Part shown: positions 17,968-26,569 of the stretch, one piece after another
Numbering within the stretch: the first letter of the stretch is position 1
Layout: each line of letters begins with the position of its first letter
NCBI RefSeq assembly: GCF_030680935.1
Contig: NZ_JAUXUP010000004.1
Span: 1 to 64,000 of the forward strand
Direction: 5' to 3'
Length of the DNA: 64,000 nt
Origin: Polaromonas sp.
GTDB taxonomy: Bacteria; Pseudomonadota; Gammaproteobacteria; Burkholderiales; Burkholderiaceae_C
Notes under the pieces: model-generated
What the model was told of the DNA's origin: nothing
The model's database searches: none
The model's input: the letters and a program-made list of their open reading frames with translations, nothing else
Program-made: the position numbers and the translations under genes

Positions 17968-18096
17968 GCACAACGTAGAGCTGATCCGACCGCGGAGGCA
18001 GGACGTGGCTGGCCGCGAAAGGACAATGAGCGTAGCTGGCCTGGAGCGGCCGGATCCGGCCTGCAGAAGCGGGGCGGCTCGAGCGCCAGGTTAGGC
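17968..18096 (-). repeat. attC recombination site following the lipocalin-like cassette
   Basis: On the minus strand R'' is GCCTAAC (18096-18090), 7 bp after the lipocalin stop, and R' is GTTGTGC (17974-17968), giving 129 bp, within the known attC range of about 57-141. The segments next to the cores, CTGGCGCTCGAGCC and GATCAGCTCTAC, pair partially, as L''/L' should. The interior contains GGCCGGATCCGGCC, a perfect palindrome. GTTGTGC deviates at one base from GTTRRRY. Confidence 0.6.
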
Positions 18097-18103
18097 CGCA
18101 GTT

Positions 18104-18547
18104 TCACGCCTCTCGTTTCCATTCAAGGATACCCCTGATGATGACCGTAGGTTCAAAGGGGCTCGGTGCCCACGCGGAAACTAGCGAAAGATTGGCGCCG
18201 ATGAACTTGAATGTCCGTGCTTGAACCGTGTTGATCCAGGCTTCGTTCCAACTGACGTCCACATTCGTCTGCATTTGGTCCCCTACTATCTCAATGGGTC
18301 CTGTATATGCAACTGTCTGATTGAACGCTTCGGCTCTCTGAGCCTCGGTAGAGGGAGTGGGACGACCGGCAGCGGTAAGTACGGCCATCATGAAGTAACT
18401 TGGCAGTATTACGAGTCGACCCTTTGGGTTTGGGCCCCAAGCTGGTCTTCGCTCGCCAGTCTGTTGGATCTCGACGTCGAACGAGATCAGTCCCCATTGG
18501 CCGACAAGCGGCGCCAGCGGTGAGGTTTGGGCTTGTGTCGTGTTCAT
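18104..18547 (-). CDS. Lipocalin-like domain protein (integron cassette 2)
   Basis: A 147-residue single-domain protein. LVGQWGLISFDVEIQQTGER, then a WGPNPKGRLVILPSYFMMAVL block and a C-terminal TVIIRGILEWKR resemble the 'lipocalin-like' (Lipocalin_5) family of small barrel proteins. The start at ATG 18545-18547 (MNTTQAQ) lies 35 bp inside the cassette boundary. The tail blocks P-T-V-I-I-R and W-K-R are typical. No signal peptide. This family is often found on integron cassettes and near antibiotic-catabolism genes; the ligand is unknown. Confidence 0.72.
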   Translation of the reverse strand: MNTTQAQTSPLAPLVGQWGLISFDVEIQQTGERRPAWGPNPKGRLVILPSYFMMAVLTAAGRPTPSTEAQRAEAFNQTVAYTGPIEIVGDQMQTNVDVSWNEAWINTVQARTFKFIGANLSLVSAWAPSPFEPTVIIRGILEWKREA

Positions 18548-18581
18548 TGCGATCTCTCGGCTGTGCAAGGTTTCTTCCGCA

Positions 18582-18668
18582 GACTAACGTTGGCGCTGTC
18601 CGGCGCGCAGCATGCGCTGCGAAGCGGCAACCTGCTGCTGCGCGTCCGCGACGAGCAACCAGTTAAAC
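18582..18668 (-). repeat. attC recombination site of the first (brnTA) cassette
   Basis: On the minus strand R'' is GTTTAAC (18668-18662), overlapping the brnA stop codon, and R' is GTTAGTC (18588-18582), giving 87 bp. The R''L'' arm (GTTTAACTGGTTGCTCGTC) pairs with the L'R' arm (reverse complement GACTAACGTTGGCGCTGTC) with the few mismatches and extra base typical of attC. Internally GCGCAGCA and TGCTGCGC pair perfectly. Both core sites fit RYYYAAC/GTTRRRY or nearly so. Confidence 0.75.
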
Positions 18669-18917
18669 CGAAGCGTCACGGAACGCCCTGAGCACTGTAT
18701 TGATGCGCGTCTGATAGCCAGTCCCTTGTGCCTTAAACCATTCCAGCACATCTTGATCCACGCGCAGCGAAATGGATGCCTTGGACGGCAATGGCTTCAA
18801 ACCTTTGCGAACCAGGCCGCGAACAATGTGCTTTACGTCAGACTCTGGGTGTTCGGACGTCGGTTTTGCATCACCCGCGCCAGCCTTCAGGCGCGCCCAA
18901 TCAGTTTTTGATTTCAT
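18663..18917 (-). CDS. brnA: BrnA-family antitoxin (integron cassette 1)
   Basis: An 84-residue protein with the C-terminal segment KASISLRVDQDVLEWFKAQG followed by GYQTRINTVLRAFRD, a ribbon-helix-helix DNA-binding block typical of BrnA antitoxins. These neutralise BrnT and repress the operon. I chose ATG 18915-18917 because it overlaps the brnT 3' end by 17 bp, the usual coupled arrangement. A longer ORF from 18983 would place a Lys/Ser-rich tail inside brnT. Its stop codon lies within the attC R'' core. Confidence 0.87.
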   Translation of the reverse strand: MKSKTDWARLKAGAGDAKPTSEHPESDVKHIVRGLVRKGLKPLPSKASISLRVDQDVLEWFKAQGTGYQTRINTVLRAFRDASV

Positions 18918-19176
18918 CGAAGTAGATTTGCGACTCGCGCTTGGTTGCTTTTCGGAACGAGATGACGCGGATTTCATTTTCATTCTCCGTATGTACGACT
19001 GAAACAGTAATGCCAGCGAGCAAGCCCAGCGTAACGAAGCGTTGCTCGCCGTAGGAGAAACGGTCGTCCTCGAAGGTAAATGTCACGCCTTCAAAAACAC
19101 TTGCAGCATCCAGAAAGTCAAGGCCATGGGCTTTGATGTTCGCTGCACGTTTCGTTTCTGACCAAGTGAACTCCAT
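18901..19176 (-). CDS. brnT: BrnT-family ribonuclease toxin (integron cassette 1)
   Basis: A 91-residue RelE-fold toxin. MEFTWSETKRAANIKAHGLD, FEDDRFSYGEQRFVTLG and RVISFRKATKRE are BrnT signatures, with the catalytic basic residues in the last block. It is the first gene of the array, between the attI-side core at 19229-19235 and brnA. Type II toxin-antitoxin pairs are common in chromosomal integron cassettes and are thought to stabilise arrays. The frame is intact, and toxin and antitoxin look functional. Confidence 0.9.
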   Translation of the reverse strand: MEFTWSETKRAANIKAHGLDFLDAASVFEGVTFTFEDDRFSYGEQRFVTLGLLAGITVSVVHTENENEIRVISFRKATKRESQIYFDEIKN

Positions 19177-19228
19177 GCACCAAGTGTATATACGAATCGT
19201 ATTGGCATCAAGGAATATTACTTCTGCG

Positions 19229-19235
19229 GTTTAAC
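19229..19235 (-). other. attI/cassette-1 recombination junction core (GTTAAAC)
   Basis: The minus strand reads GTTAAAC, an exact GTTRRRY core, between intI and brnT. TTAAAC belongs to cassette 1 and is the exact complement of that cassette's own R'' (GTTTAAC at 18662-18668), which is the relation expected after attI x attC insertion. The attI site should extend from here toward intI (about 19236-19320), but its boundaries are lineage-specific and not certain from sequence alone. Confidence 0.65.
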
Positions 19236-19340
19236 GTAATGTATAGAGCAAGACTTGCTCTATAAACTGGCCTCTGCTCGATATTCTGGACATGACTTCC
19301 TCCTGAAAGTGGCTTGCAGCCTTGGTTTCCCGTGGATATA

Positions 19341-19356
19341 CTGTACAAATAAACAG
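19341..19356 (+). promoter_or_regulatory. LexA (SOS) box upstream of intI
   Basis: CTGTACAAATAAACAG fits the LexA consensus CTGT-N8-ACAG exactly and ends 13 bp before the intI ATG. A TATAAA stretch at 19358-19363 follows directly and may be the -10. SOS control of integron integrases through a LexA box at this position is well established in Vibrio and clinical integrons. Confidence 0.82.
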
Positions 19357-19369
19357 GTATAAATGAACC

Positions 19370-20371
19370 ATGAAACCCGGCACTCCCCCGCTGAAGTCCG
19401 CTCGCTTGCTGGATCAGATGCGCGAGCGCATTCGGTACTTGCACTATAGCCTCAGCACCGAGAAGGTTTATCTGTATTGGGTGAGGTTTTTCGTTCGCTG
19501 GCATGGGCGCGCGGGGCAAATGCAGCATCCGCGCGACATCGGGGCGCCTGGGGTAGAGGCCTTTCTCACCATGCTGGCTACAGAACGCAGAGTGTCTGCG
19601 TCCACCCACAACCAGGCTTTGAGTGCCGTGTTGTTTCTATACCGCGAGGTTCTGGAGATTGACCTGCCGTGGCTCAACAATATCAACCGGCCCACGCAGA
19701 AGCGGCGCATCCCCAGCGTATTGACCAAAGACGAAGTCGCTGCGGTACTGACATATATGGATGGCCTCACCGCGCTCTTGGCACGGCTGCTGTACGGCAC
19801 CGGCATGCGCCTGATGGAGGGCATGCGCCTGCGCATCAAGGACGTGGATTTCGACCGGCACGTCATCATCGTGCGTGATGCCAAAGGTGGCAAAGACCGC
19901 GTGGTGATGTTGCCGCGCTCACTGGCTCCCGCGTTGCGCGTACAGATGCTGGCTGCACGCAGTCAGTGGGAAGCAGACCGGCAGGTGCAGCGCGGCGGGG
20001 TAGAGACGCCCCATGCGCTGGAGCAAAAATATCCCCGCGTGGGCCACAGCTGGGCATGGTTCTGGATGTTTCCGTCGCCCACGCTGTCCATAGACCCGCG
20101 CAGCGGCATAGAGCGGCGCCACCATTTGTACGAAGACCGGCTACAGCGGGCGCTGAAAGTCGCAGTGGCGCAGGCAGGCATTGCCAAGCCGGTATCTGTG
20201 CACACCCTGCGCCATTCGTTTGCCACCCACTTGTTGCAAGCCGGCACTGATATCCGCACGGTGCAAGAGCTGTTGGGCCACAGCGATGTGTCCACCACCA
20301 TGATTTACACCCATGTGCTCAAGGTGGCCGCAGGTGGCACGGCCAGCCCGCTGGATGTATTGGCTGCCTGA
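19370..20371 (+). CDS. intI: Integron integrase (IntI-type tyrosine recombinase)
   Basis: A 333-residue site-specific recombinase that inserts and excises gene cassettes at attI/attC. Catalytic residues are all present: Arg147 in GTGMRLMEG, Lys in AKGGKDR, His278-x-x-Arg281 in [12 protein letters not shown], His304 in LLGHSD and Tyr313 in TTMIYTHVL. The integron-specific extra domain is seen at about 210-255 ([20 protein letters not shown] and [14 protein letters not shown]), which separates IntI from XerC/D. The N-terminal [14 protein letters not shown] block also matches IntI1-type proteins. It is transcribed away from its cassettes, with a LexA box just upstream. The integrase appears functional. 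Confidence 0.95.
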   Translation: MKPGTPPLKSARLLDQMRERIRYLHYSLSTEKVYLYWVRFFVRWHGRAGQMQHPRDIGAPGVEAFLTMLATERRVSASTHNQALSAVLFLYREVLEIDLPWLNNINRPTQKRRIPSVLTKDEVAAVLTYMDGLTALLARLLYGTGMRLMEGMRLRIKDVDFDRHVIIVRDAKGGKDRVVMLPRSLAPALRVQMLAARSQWEADRQVQRGGVETPHALEQKYPRVGHSWAWFWMFPSPTLSIDPRSGIERRHHLYEDRLQRALKVAVAQAGIAKPVSVHTLRHSFATHLLQAGTDIRTVQELLGHSDVSTTMIYTHVLKVAAGGTASPLDVLAA

Positions 20372-20399
20372 TTTGTTGTCACTCGTGTCCAATACCGGC

Positions 20400-21035
20400 A
20401 TGCACACCCCCACCCCATCTGCGATCCTTGAAGTAAATGGCCTGAACTTTAGCTACCCCGAACGCACGCTGTTCTCGGACTGGTCGGCATCGCTTCGGCC
20501 CGGCGTCACGCTGGTGCTGGGGGGTGACGGGCGCGGCAAAACAACGCTGCTGCGCCTGCTGGCCGGGGATCTGGCGGGCAATGCGGGCGAGCTCAGCATC
20601 AACGGTGTCAAGCTGAAGACATACCCGAAAGACTACCGCCGGCAGGTGTTCTGGGTAGAGCCGCGCACCTACACGTTTGACCAGATGACGCCGCTGGAGT
20701 TTTTTGATTTGCAGCGCAGCACCCATGCCGGTTTTGACGAAGGCGTGCTGGCCCAGTGTGTACAGGGCCTGGCGCTGACGCCAGAGCTGCACAAGCAGCT
20801 TTTCATGTTATCCACCGGCTCAAAGCGCAAGGTCTGGCTGGCGGCGGCGTTTGCAAGTGGTGCGGCTGTCACGCTGCTGGACATGCCGTTTGCTGCGCTG
20901 GACAAGGCGTCGATTGCCAATGTGCTGTCTCTGCTGAACGAGGCTGCGGCACACCCCACACGCGCCTTTATGGTGGCTGACTATGCGGCGCCTGCCGGTG
21001 TGCCGATGGCAGCCACTGTGGACCTGGGCAGGTAA
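20400..21035 (+). CDS. Orphan ABC-transporter ATP-binding protein
   Basis: A 211-residue ATPase: Walker A GGDGRGKTTLL (about residues 39-49), signature LSTGSKRKVWLAAAF, Walker B AVTLLDMPFAALD. The GGDGRGKT loop still fits GxxGxGKT; the signature LSTGS is slightly unusual for LSGGQ. ATG 20400 (MHTPTPS) is preferred over an upstream start inside intI. No permease gene is adjacent, so its partner is unknown; its small size and lone state recall CcmA-like or gliding/export ATPases. The 3' end overlaps the convergent DTW gene by 55 bp. Confidence 0.78.
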   Translation: MHTPTPSAILEVNGLNFSYPERTLFSDWSASLRPGVTLVLGGDGRGKTTLLRLLAGDLAGNAGELSINGVKLKTYPKDYRRQVFWVEPRTYTFDQMTPLEFFDLQRSTHAGFDEGVLAQCVQGLALTPELHKQLFMLSTGSKRKVWLAAAFASGAAVTLLDMPFAALDKASIANVLSLLNEAAAHPTRAFMVADYAAPAGVPMAATVDLGR

Positions 21036-21643
21036 CCCAGCTGCTGCGCCACAAAACCGTCAAAGGCCGTCAGCAGCGGTTGAAACTTGTCAACGTCGCC
21101 TTCAAGCTGCACCAGCGCCGCACAGGTGGCTTCCAGGGTAGAGAGCTGGTCAGCTTGATGGGCCTTGCGAATGCGGTAGCTGGAAGGCGGCAGGCCCTGT
21201 AGCGACAGGCGCGGCAGGCTTTGCAGCACGGGGTTCAGATACAGCATCTTGCGGCTTTTGCGCCAGGTGCCGTCGAGCACGATCAGGCGAAGACTGGACG
21301 GTTCGCGCAGACATTCGGGCGGCAAGGCCGGCGGCGCTGCAATGCCCAGGGCGCGGTCTTGCGGCATGTCGGGGTAAAGCAGCACAGAGCGCCTGGGTTT
21401 GCCCGCCGCCTGCGCTGCCCCGGGCACCACCAACAAGTCCTGATCTGTAAACACTTCCCCGGTCAGCAGGCGGCTGCGTGGCAGGCACAGGTGCAGCAGG
21501 CGCGCGCTGCCCTTGGGGTTGTCGGCTTCCAGCGGATGTTGCAGGATCAGCACCTCTACCTGATGCGCCACCGGCCTGGCCCAGGCGCAGATACAGGCAC
21601 TGGCTGGTCGCAGACAAGTCGCGCAACACATTCGCTGCGGCAT
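20981..21643 (-). CDS. DTW-domain tRNA-uridine aminocarboxypropyltransferase
   Basis: A 220-residue DTW/TapT-family protein that adds the acp group of SAM to tRNA uridine (acp3U). Visible: the zinc-type Cys cluster MCCATCLRPASACICAW at the N-terminus, LILQHPLE, the family motif LDGTWRKSRKML, and YRIRKAHQADQLSTLEA. I chose ATG 21641-21643 (MPQRMCC), since the upstream extension overlaps the perM-like gene and is not conserved-looking. It overlaps the 3' end of the ABC ATPase gene tail to tail. Confidence 0.85.
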   Translation of the reverse strand: MPQRMCCATCLRPASACICAWARPVAHQVEVLILQHPLEADNPKGSARLLHLCLPRSRLLTGEVFTDQDLLVVPGAAQAAGKPRRSVLLYPDMPQDRALGIAAPPALPPECLREPSSLRLIVLDGTWRKSRKMLYLNPVLQSLPRLSLQGLPPSSYRIRKAHQADQLSTLEATCAALVQLEGDVDKFQPLLTAFDGFVAQQLGYLPRSTVAAIGTPAGAA

Positions 21644-21665
21644 GGCCGGGGCGGTCACGGCAGCC

Positions 21666-22832
21666 TCAAGACCCCAGAAACTCACCCAGTGGTTTGAGGT
21701 CATCGACCCGGTCGCAGACCGATTTGACGATCATCATGATGGGAATACCCATCAGCAAACCCCAGACGCCCCAGAGCCAGCCCCAGGCCAGAAGCGCCAC
21801 AAACACCGCCACGGGACTCAGGCGGCTGGCGCGGCTGGTCAGCCAGGGCGTCACCAGGTTACCCACAATGGTGTGAATAACCAGCGAGGCCCCGCCCACC
21901 ACCATGGCCATGTTCAGGGTGCCAAATTGCAGAAAGCCAACCAGGGCTGTGGCCACCATGGTGATCAGCGAGCCCACGTAGGGCACCAGGTTGAGCACCC
22001 CCGCGGCAATGCCCCAGACCGTCGCGTTTTCCAGGCCAATGGCCAGCAGCGCCAGCCAGGTCAGCACCCCCACCAGCGCGCTGGTCAGCAACTGCACCTG
22101 CAGGTAGCGCTGGATTTGCCCGGTGATTTCATGCAGGGCCTGCAGCGTCACTTTTTTGGTGCTGAGGCTGGGGCCCGCGAGCTTGACCAGCTTGCGCCTG
22201 AAGGTGTCGCCCGAGAGCATCAGGAAGTAGGTCAGAAAAATAACCACCGTGGCCTGCCCTATCAGCGCCATCAGGCCAATGGTGCCGGTCCACAGGTAAT
22301 CCTTGATGTTGAAGCTGGAGCGCTCGACCACCACCCGCATGGCGCCGCGGTTGCCGGCAGGCTTGGCGCCCTCCTGGGTCGCCTGCTCGATCTGCGTGGC
22401 GGCTTTTTGCACCGTCTCCAGCGTGCTGTCGGGCCGCCCTGTTTTGGCCTTGGTCGAGTTACGGAGTTTTTGCACCGCCACCGGCAGCGACTCCAGCAGT
22501 TGCACCGCGTTGTTGCTCAGGGCATAGGTGGTCGAGCCCATGACTCCCAGAATACCCAGCACCAGGACCGCAGCGCCCAGCCAGCGCGGCACACGCTTGT
22601 GCTCCAGCCAGTTGACCACGGGCGATAACGCGTAACTGAACAACACGCTGAGCATGACGGGGATAAACACCGCCTTGGCCCAGTGCAACACAAACAGCAG
22701 CGCCAGACCGGCCAGCACCATCAGCGACATGTTGCGGATGTCCACCGGCATGTGCAGCAGCAGGCGCTCGGGCCCGGGGATGGTGGTTACCGCAGGCTCG
22801 GGTGCGGCTTCAAGCAGGCGTTCGTCGGTCAT
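21666..22832 (-). CDS. AI-2E family (PerM/TqsA-type) inner-membrane transporter
   Basis: A 388-residue polytopic protein with about seven to eight hydrophobic segments. Conserved blocks include PVMLSVLFSYALSPVVNWLE, ATVVIFLTYFLMLSGD, GVLNLVPYVGSLITM and the C-terminal GWLWGVWGLLMGIPIMMIVK, all typical of the AI-2E/YdiK/PerM family. The substrate is not predictable; members export autoinducers, cyclic peptides or Na+. The start is ATG 22830-22832 (MTDERLLE); the longer ORF begins in the intergenic region. It lies 22 bp upstream of the DTW gene on the same strand. Confidence 0.85.
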   Translation of the reverse strand: MTDERLLEAAPEPAVTTIPGPERLLLHMPVDIRNMSLMVLAGLALLFVLHWAKAVFIPVMLSVLFSYALSPVVNWLEHKRVPRWLGAAVLVLGILGVMGSTTYALSNNAVQLLESLPVAVQKLRNSTKAKTGRPDSTLETVQKAATQIEQATQEGAKPAGNRGAMRVVVERSSFNIKDYLWTGTIGLMALIGQATVVIFLTYFLMLSGDTFRRKLVKLAGPSLSTKKVTLQALHEITGQIQRYLQVQLLTSALVGVLTWLALLAIGLENATVWGIAAGVLNLVPYVGSLITMVATALVGFLQFGTLNMAMVVGGASLVIHTIVGNLVTPWLTSRASRLSPVAVFVALLAWGWLWGVWGLLMGIPIMMIVKSVCDRVDDLKPLGEFLGS

Positions 22833-22991
22833 CGGTGGTCCTTGTGGGCGTCGCAGCAGGTGTTGGGCAGGTCGGGCGCAACGGCGCGTGCCTCCCACCA
22901 TATCTTGGCCGAGAATCGGCCCCCGATGTGTAGGACGTCTGCGCGGCGGGCTACCGGCAGTTGCAGCCAGTTAAGGCCTGGCTCCAGGCGG

Positions 22992-23007
22992 GCGGGCCCG
23001 GGCCCGC
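22992..23007. repeat. Perfect 16-bp palindrome downstream of the LytTR regulator
   Basis: GCGGGCCCGGGCCCGC is a perfect palindrome of G/C only, 8 bp past the stop codon of the LytTR gene. It could fold in the mRNA and help end transcription, but there is no U-run. The remaining 22833-22991 shows no gene. Confidence 0.5.
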
Positions 23008-23015
23008 GCGCCGCT

Positions 23016-23762
23016 TCAGGAGGCAATTGCTTCCCGCACGGCACTGAGCTGGCGGCGCGACACCGCCAGCAGCTCGTCCACCCCGCGCAGCCGCACCGCC
23101 CAGCCTTCACCCTCTTCCGGGTCAAAATGTTTTTCCAGCGCGCGCACGGCACGCCGTGCCACCAGGGCATTGCGGTGGATACGCATGAACTGCTGCGCAT
23201 AACGCTCTTCCAGCTCATTGAGGCTGCCGTCCAGAATGTAGCTTTTGTCGGCGGTGCGCACCGTGACGTATTTGAGCTCGGCCTTGAGGTAAAGCACTTC
23301 AGCCAGCGGCACCCGCTCGGTCCGCCCGCGGTCCTGGATGATCAGGCATTCTTCATCAGTTTCGGCCTGTAGCCCTTTTGCAGCCTGCGCAATCCGCTCT
23401 ACTTTTTGTAGCGCCTGTTGCAGACGCTCCAGCCGCACCGGCTTGGTGAGGTAGTCCACCGCCTCCACCTCAAAGGCCTGCACCGCGTGCTCGGAATGGG
23501 CGGTGACAAACACCACCGCCGGTGCCTGCGGCAGCTGCGCCAGGGTTTGCGCCAGCGTGATGCCGTCCACACCGGGCATGCGGATGTCGAGCAGCACCAC
23601 ATCAAACACCTCGCGGCGCAGGGCGTCCATGGCCTGCACCGCATGCGCCGCTTCACCGGCCACCACCACCGCCGGGCTGGTGCAGTCACCCAGCAGCGTA
23701 CGCAGGCGTGACCGCGCCAGTGCTTCGTCATCCACGATCAGCGCCCTGAGTGGGGTAGTCAT
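23016..23762 (-). CDS. LytTR-type response regulator (AlgR-like)
   Basis: A 248-residue regulator: receiver domain 1-120 with acidic pocket (VDDE, about 10-13), phosphoacceptor Asp59 in VVLLDIRMPG, and Lys in YLTKPVRLE; LytTR DNA-binding domain from about 140 (GRTERVPLAEVLYLKAE, SLNELEERYAQQFMRIHRNALV). It is co-transcribed with the sensor just upstream through a 4-bp overlap. The interdomain linker, residues about 117-133, is encoded by a diverged copy of the dispersed repeat. The arrangement beside argH matches AlgZ/AlgR pairs. Confidence 0.92.
   Translation of the reverse strand: MTTPLRALIVDDEALARSRLRTLLGDCTSPAVVVAGEAAHAVQAMDALRREVFDVVLLDIRMPGVDGITLAQTLAQLPQAPAVVFVTAHSEHAVQAFEVEAVDYLTKPVRLERLQQALQKVERIAQAAKGLQAETDEECLIIQDRGRTERVPLAEVLYLKAELKYVTVRTADKSYILDGSLNELEERYAQQFMRIHRNALVARRAVRALEKHFDPEEGEGWAVRLRGVDELLAVSRRQLSAVREAIAS
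23364..23412 (-). repeat. Dispersed ~50-bp repeat, diverged copy in the LytTR regulator linker
   Basis: On the minus strand it reads GCTACAAAAAGTAGAGCGG, then ATTGCGCAGGCTGCAAAAGGGCTACAGGCC. Compared with the hemD copy, it keeps TTGCGCA, TGCA-x-AAGGGCTACAG and the GCTA start. It is in frame and encodes the hinge between the two domains. Confidence 0.55.
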
Positions 23763-24820
23763 AACGGAAGCTCCAGCCGGACCTGAAAAATACCGTCCTT
23801 GAAGGCGGTCTTGAACTGCGCCTGTACATCGTGCAACAGGGCCAGCCGCTCACGCACATTGGCCAGCGCCAGCCCGTGCCCACGCTCACCCACGCCGGCC
23901 GGCGTGGAATTGGTCACCTTGAGCACCACCATACTGCCGCGCCGCACCGTTGATATCTTGACCTGCGCGCCGCCGGCACTGGGCTCAACCCCGTGGCGCA
24001 CCGCGTTTTCGACCAGCGGTTGCAGCAGCAAGGGCGGCAACTTGGCGCCGTTGGCTTCGGGGTCCAGACTCCACTGCACCTGCAGGCGCTCGCCAAAACG
24101 AACCTGCTCGATCGCCAGGTAGCGTTTGGCCAGCGCAATCTCCGCGCCCAGCGTCACCGACTCGGCCGGGTCGGCCAGCGCATGGCGAAACAGCTCGCTC
24201 AGGTCTTCCAGCACGGCCTCAGCCTGGGCCGGTTCGGCGCGTACCAGCGCAATCGCGCTGTTCAGGGTGTTGAACAAAAAATGTGGCCGGATGCGCGACT
24301 GCAGCTCGGCCAGGCGAGCGGCCGTGGCGGCTGGCGTACGCGCCTTGGCACGCCAGAACAACCCCGCCACCAGCACCGAAGACAGCAGGGCACCAGCGGC
24401 CGCACTGGCCCACCACGGAGCGGGATCAATCATGCCCATCATCACCAGCAGGCCGCAGCCATACAGCCCCGCCAGCGCCCCCAGCAGCATGCCACCCAAC
24501 CATTGTTGAACGTTGCCCCTGCGCGCCAGTTGACCCTTGAGCACACAGGCCGCGATCAGCCAGGCCAGCGTAGCCGGCAGCACACCACCGGTCAGCAAGG
24601 AAAAGCGCAGCAACCACTCTACAAAATGACTGGTGCCGAACATCGCCCCGACACCCACCACCACCTCCACAAACAGCACCGCGCGCAACACCACGCCGAC
24701 ATTACACGCGTCAAACACCACCACCCGCGCCGGGACGCGCGCGACAGAGTCCCCCGGCTGGCTGATGCCGCCCAGCACGGTCGATTCGTCAAAAGAGGCA
24801 AAGTCGGGTTGCACACGCAT
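23759..24820 (-). CDS. LytS/AlgZ-type sensor histidine kinase
   Basis: A 353-residue sensor with four or more hydrophobic segments in the first half (about 35-155). Then comes the His_kinase block with RPHFLFNTLNSAIALVRAEP, where the His is phosphorylated, and an ATPase region with LLLQPLVENAVRHGVEP (N-box) and GHGLALANVRERL (G-box). It overlaps the response-regulator start by 4 bp (ATGA). I prefer ATG 24818-24820 over the upstream TTG. It is divergent from argH across about 235 bp. The signal is unknown. Confidence 0.85.
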   Translation of the reverse strand: MRVQPDFASFDESTVLGGISQPGDSVARVPARVVVFDACNVGVVLRAVLFVEVVVGVGAMFGTSHFVEWLLRFSLLTGGVLPATLAWLIAACVLKGQLARRGNVQQWLGGMLLGALAGLYGCGLLVMMGMIDPAPWWASAAAGALLSSVLVAGLFWRAKARTPAATAARLAELQSRIRPHFLFNTLNSAIALVRAEPAQAEAVLEDLSELFRHALADPAESVTLGAEIALAKRYLAIEQVRFGERLQVQWSLDPEANGAKLPPLLLQPLVENAVRHGVEPSAGGAQVKISTVRRGSMVVLKVTNSTPAGVGERGHGLALANVRERLALLHDVQAQFKTAFKDGIFQVRLELPL

Positions 24821-25055
24821 GAAAAGCTGGACCAGTTGATTTCTGTGGTTGACGGGCAAAAAGCGGCCCGTCGGTACGCTGGCCTGTAGCGCCTGCGGCG
24901 CGCAGATAAAATCGGAGCCAGGGGCCAGACACCGCAGTCCTAGTATTGCACCGGCAAGAGCCCTGAAACGGCGCCCAACCCGAACTTACAAGAAATAATG
25001 CGCGACAGCAAGACGCCCCCCAAAGCCGGCAGCGGCACCCCACAGAAAGCCTGAA

Positions 25056-26471
<1,416 letters not shown>

Positions 26472-26569
26472 TCAAAATAATTTCACTGCCTCAAAAGCGA
26501 TATTCACACCAAGGCGCAAAGTCCCCGGCTACCATCTTGTTTCCAGGCGCGAACAATCAGGAGACATCT

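Noticed and set aside
20400..21035. Calling the orphan ATPase CcmA (haem exporter)
   Set aside because: The size is similar, but no ccmB/ccmC genes are adjacent and the signature loop is not specific enough.
21642..22628. 328-codon plus-strand ORF antisense to the AI-2E family permease
   Set aside because: Same kind of shadow: His/Gln-rich, no recognisable domain, opposite a well-supported membrane protein.
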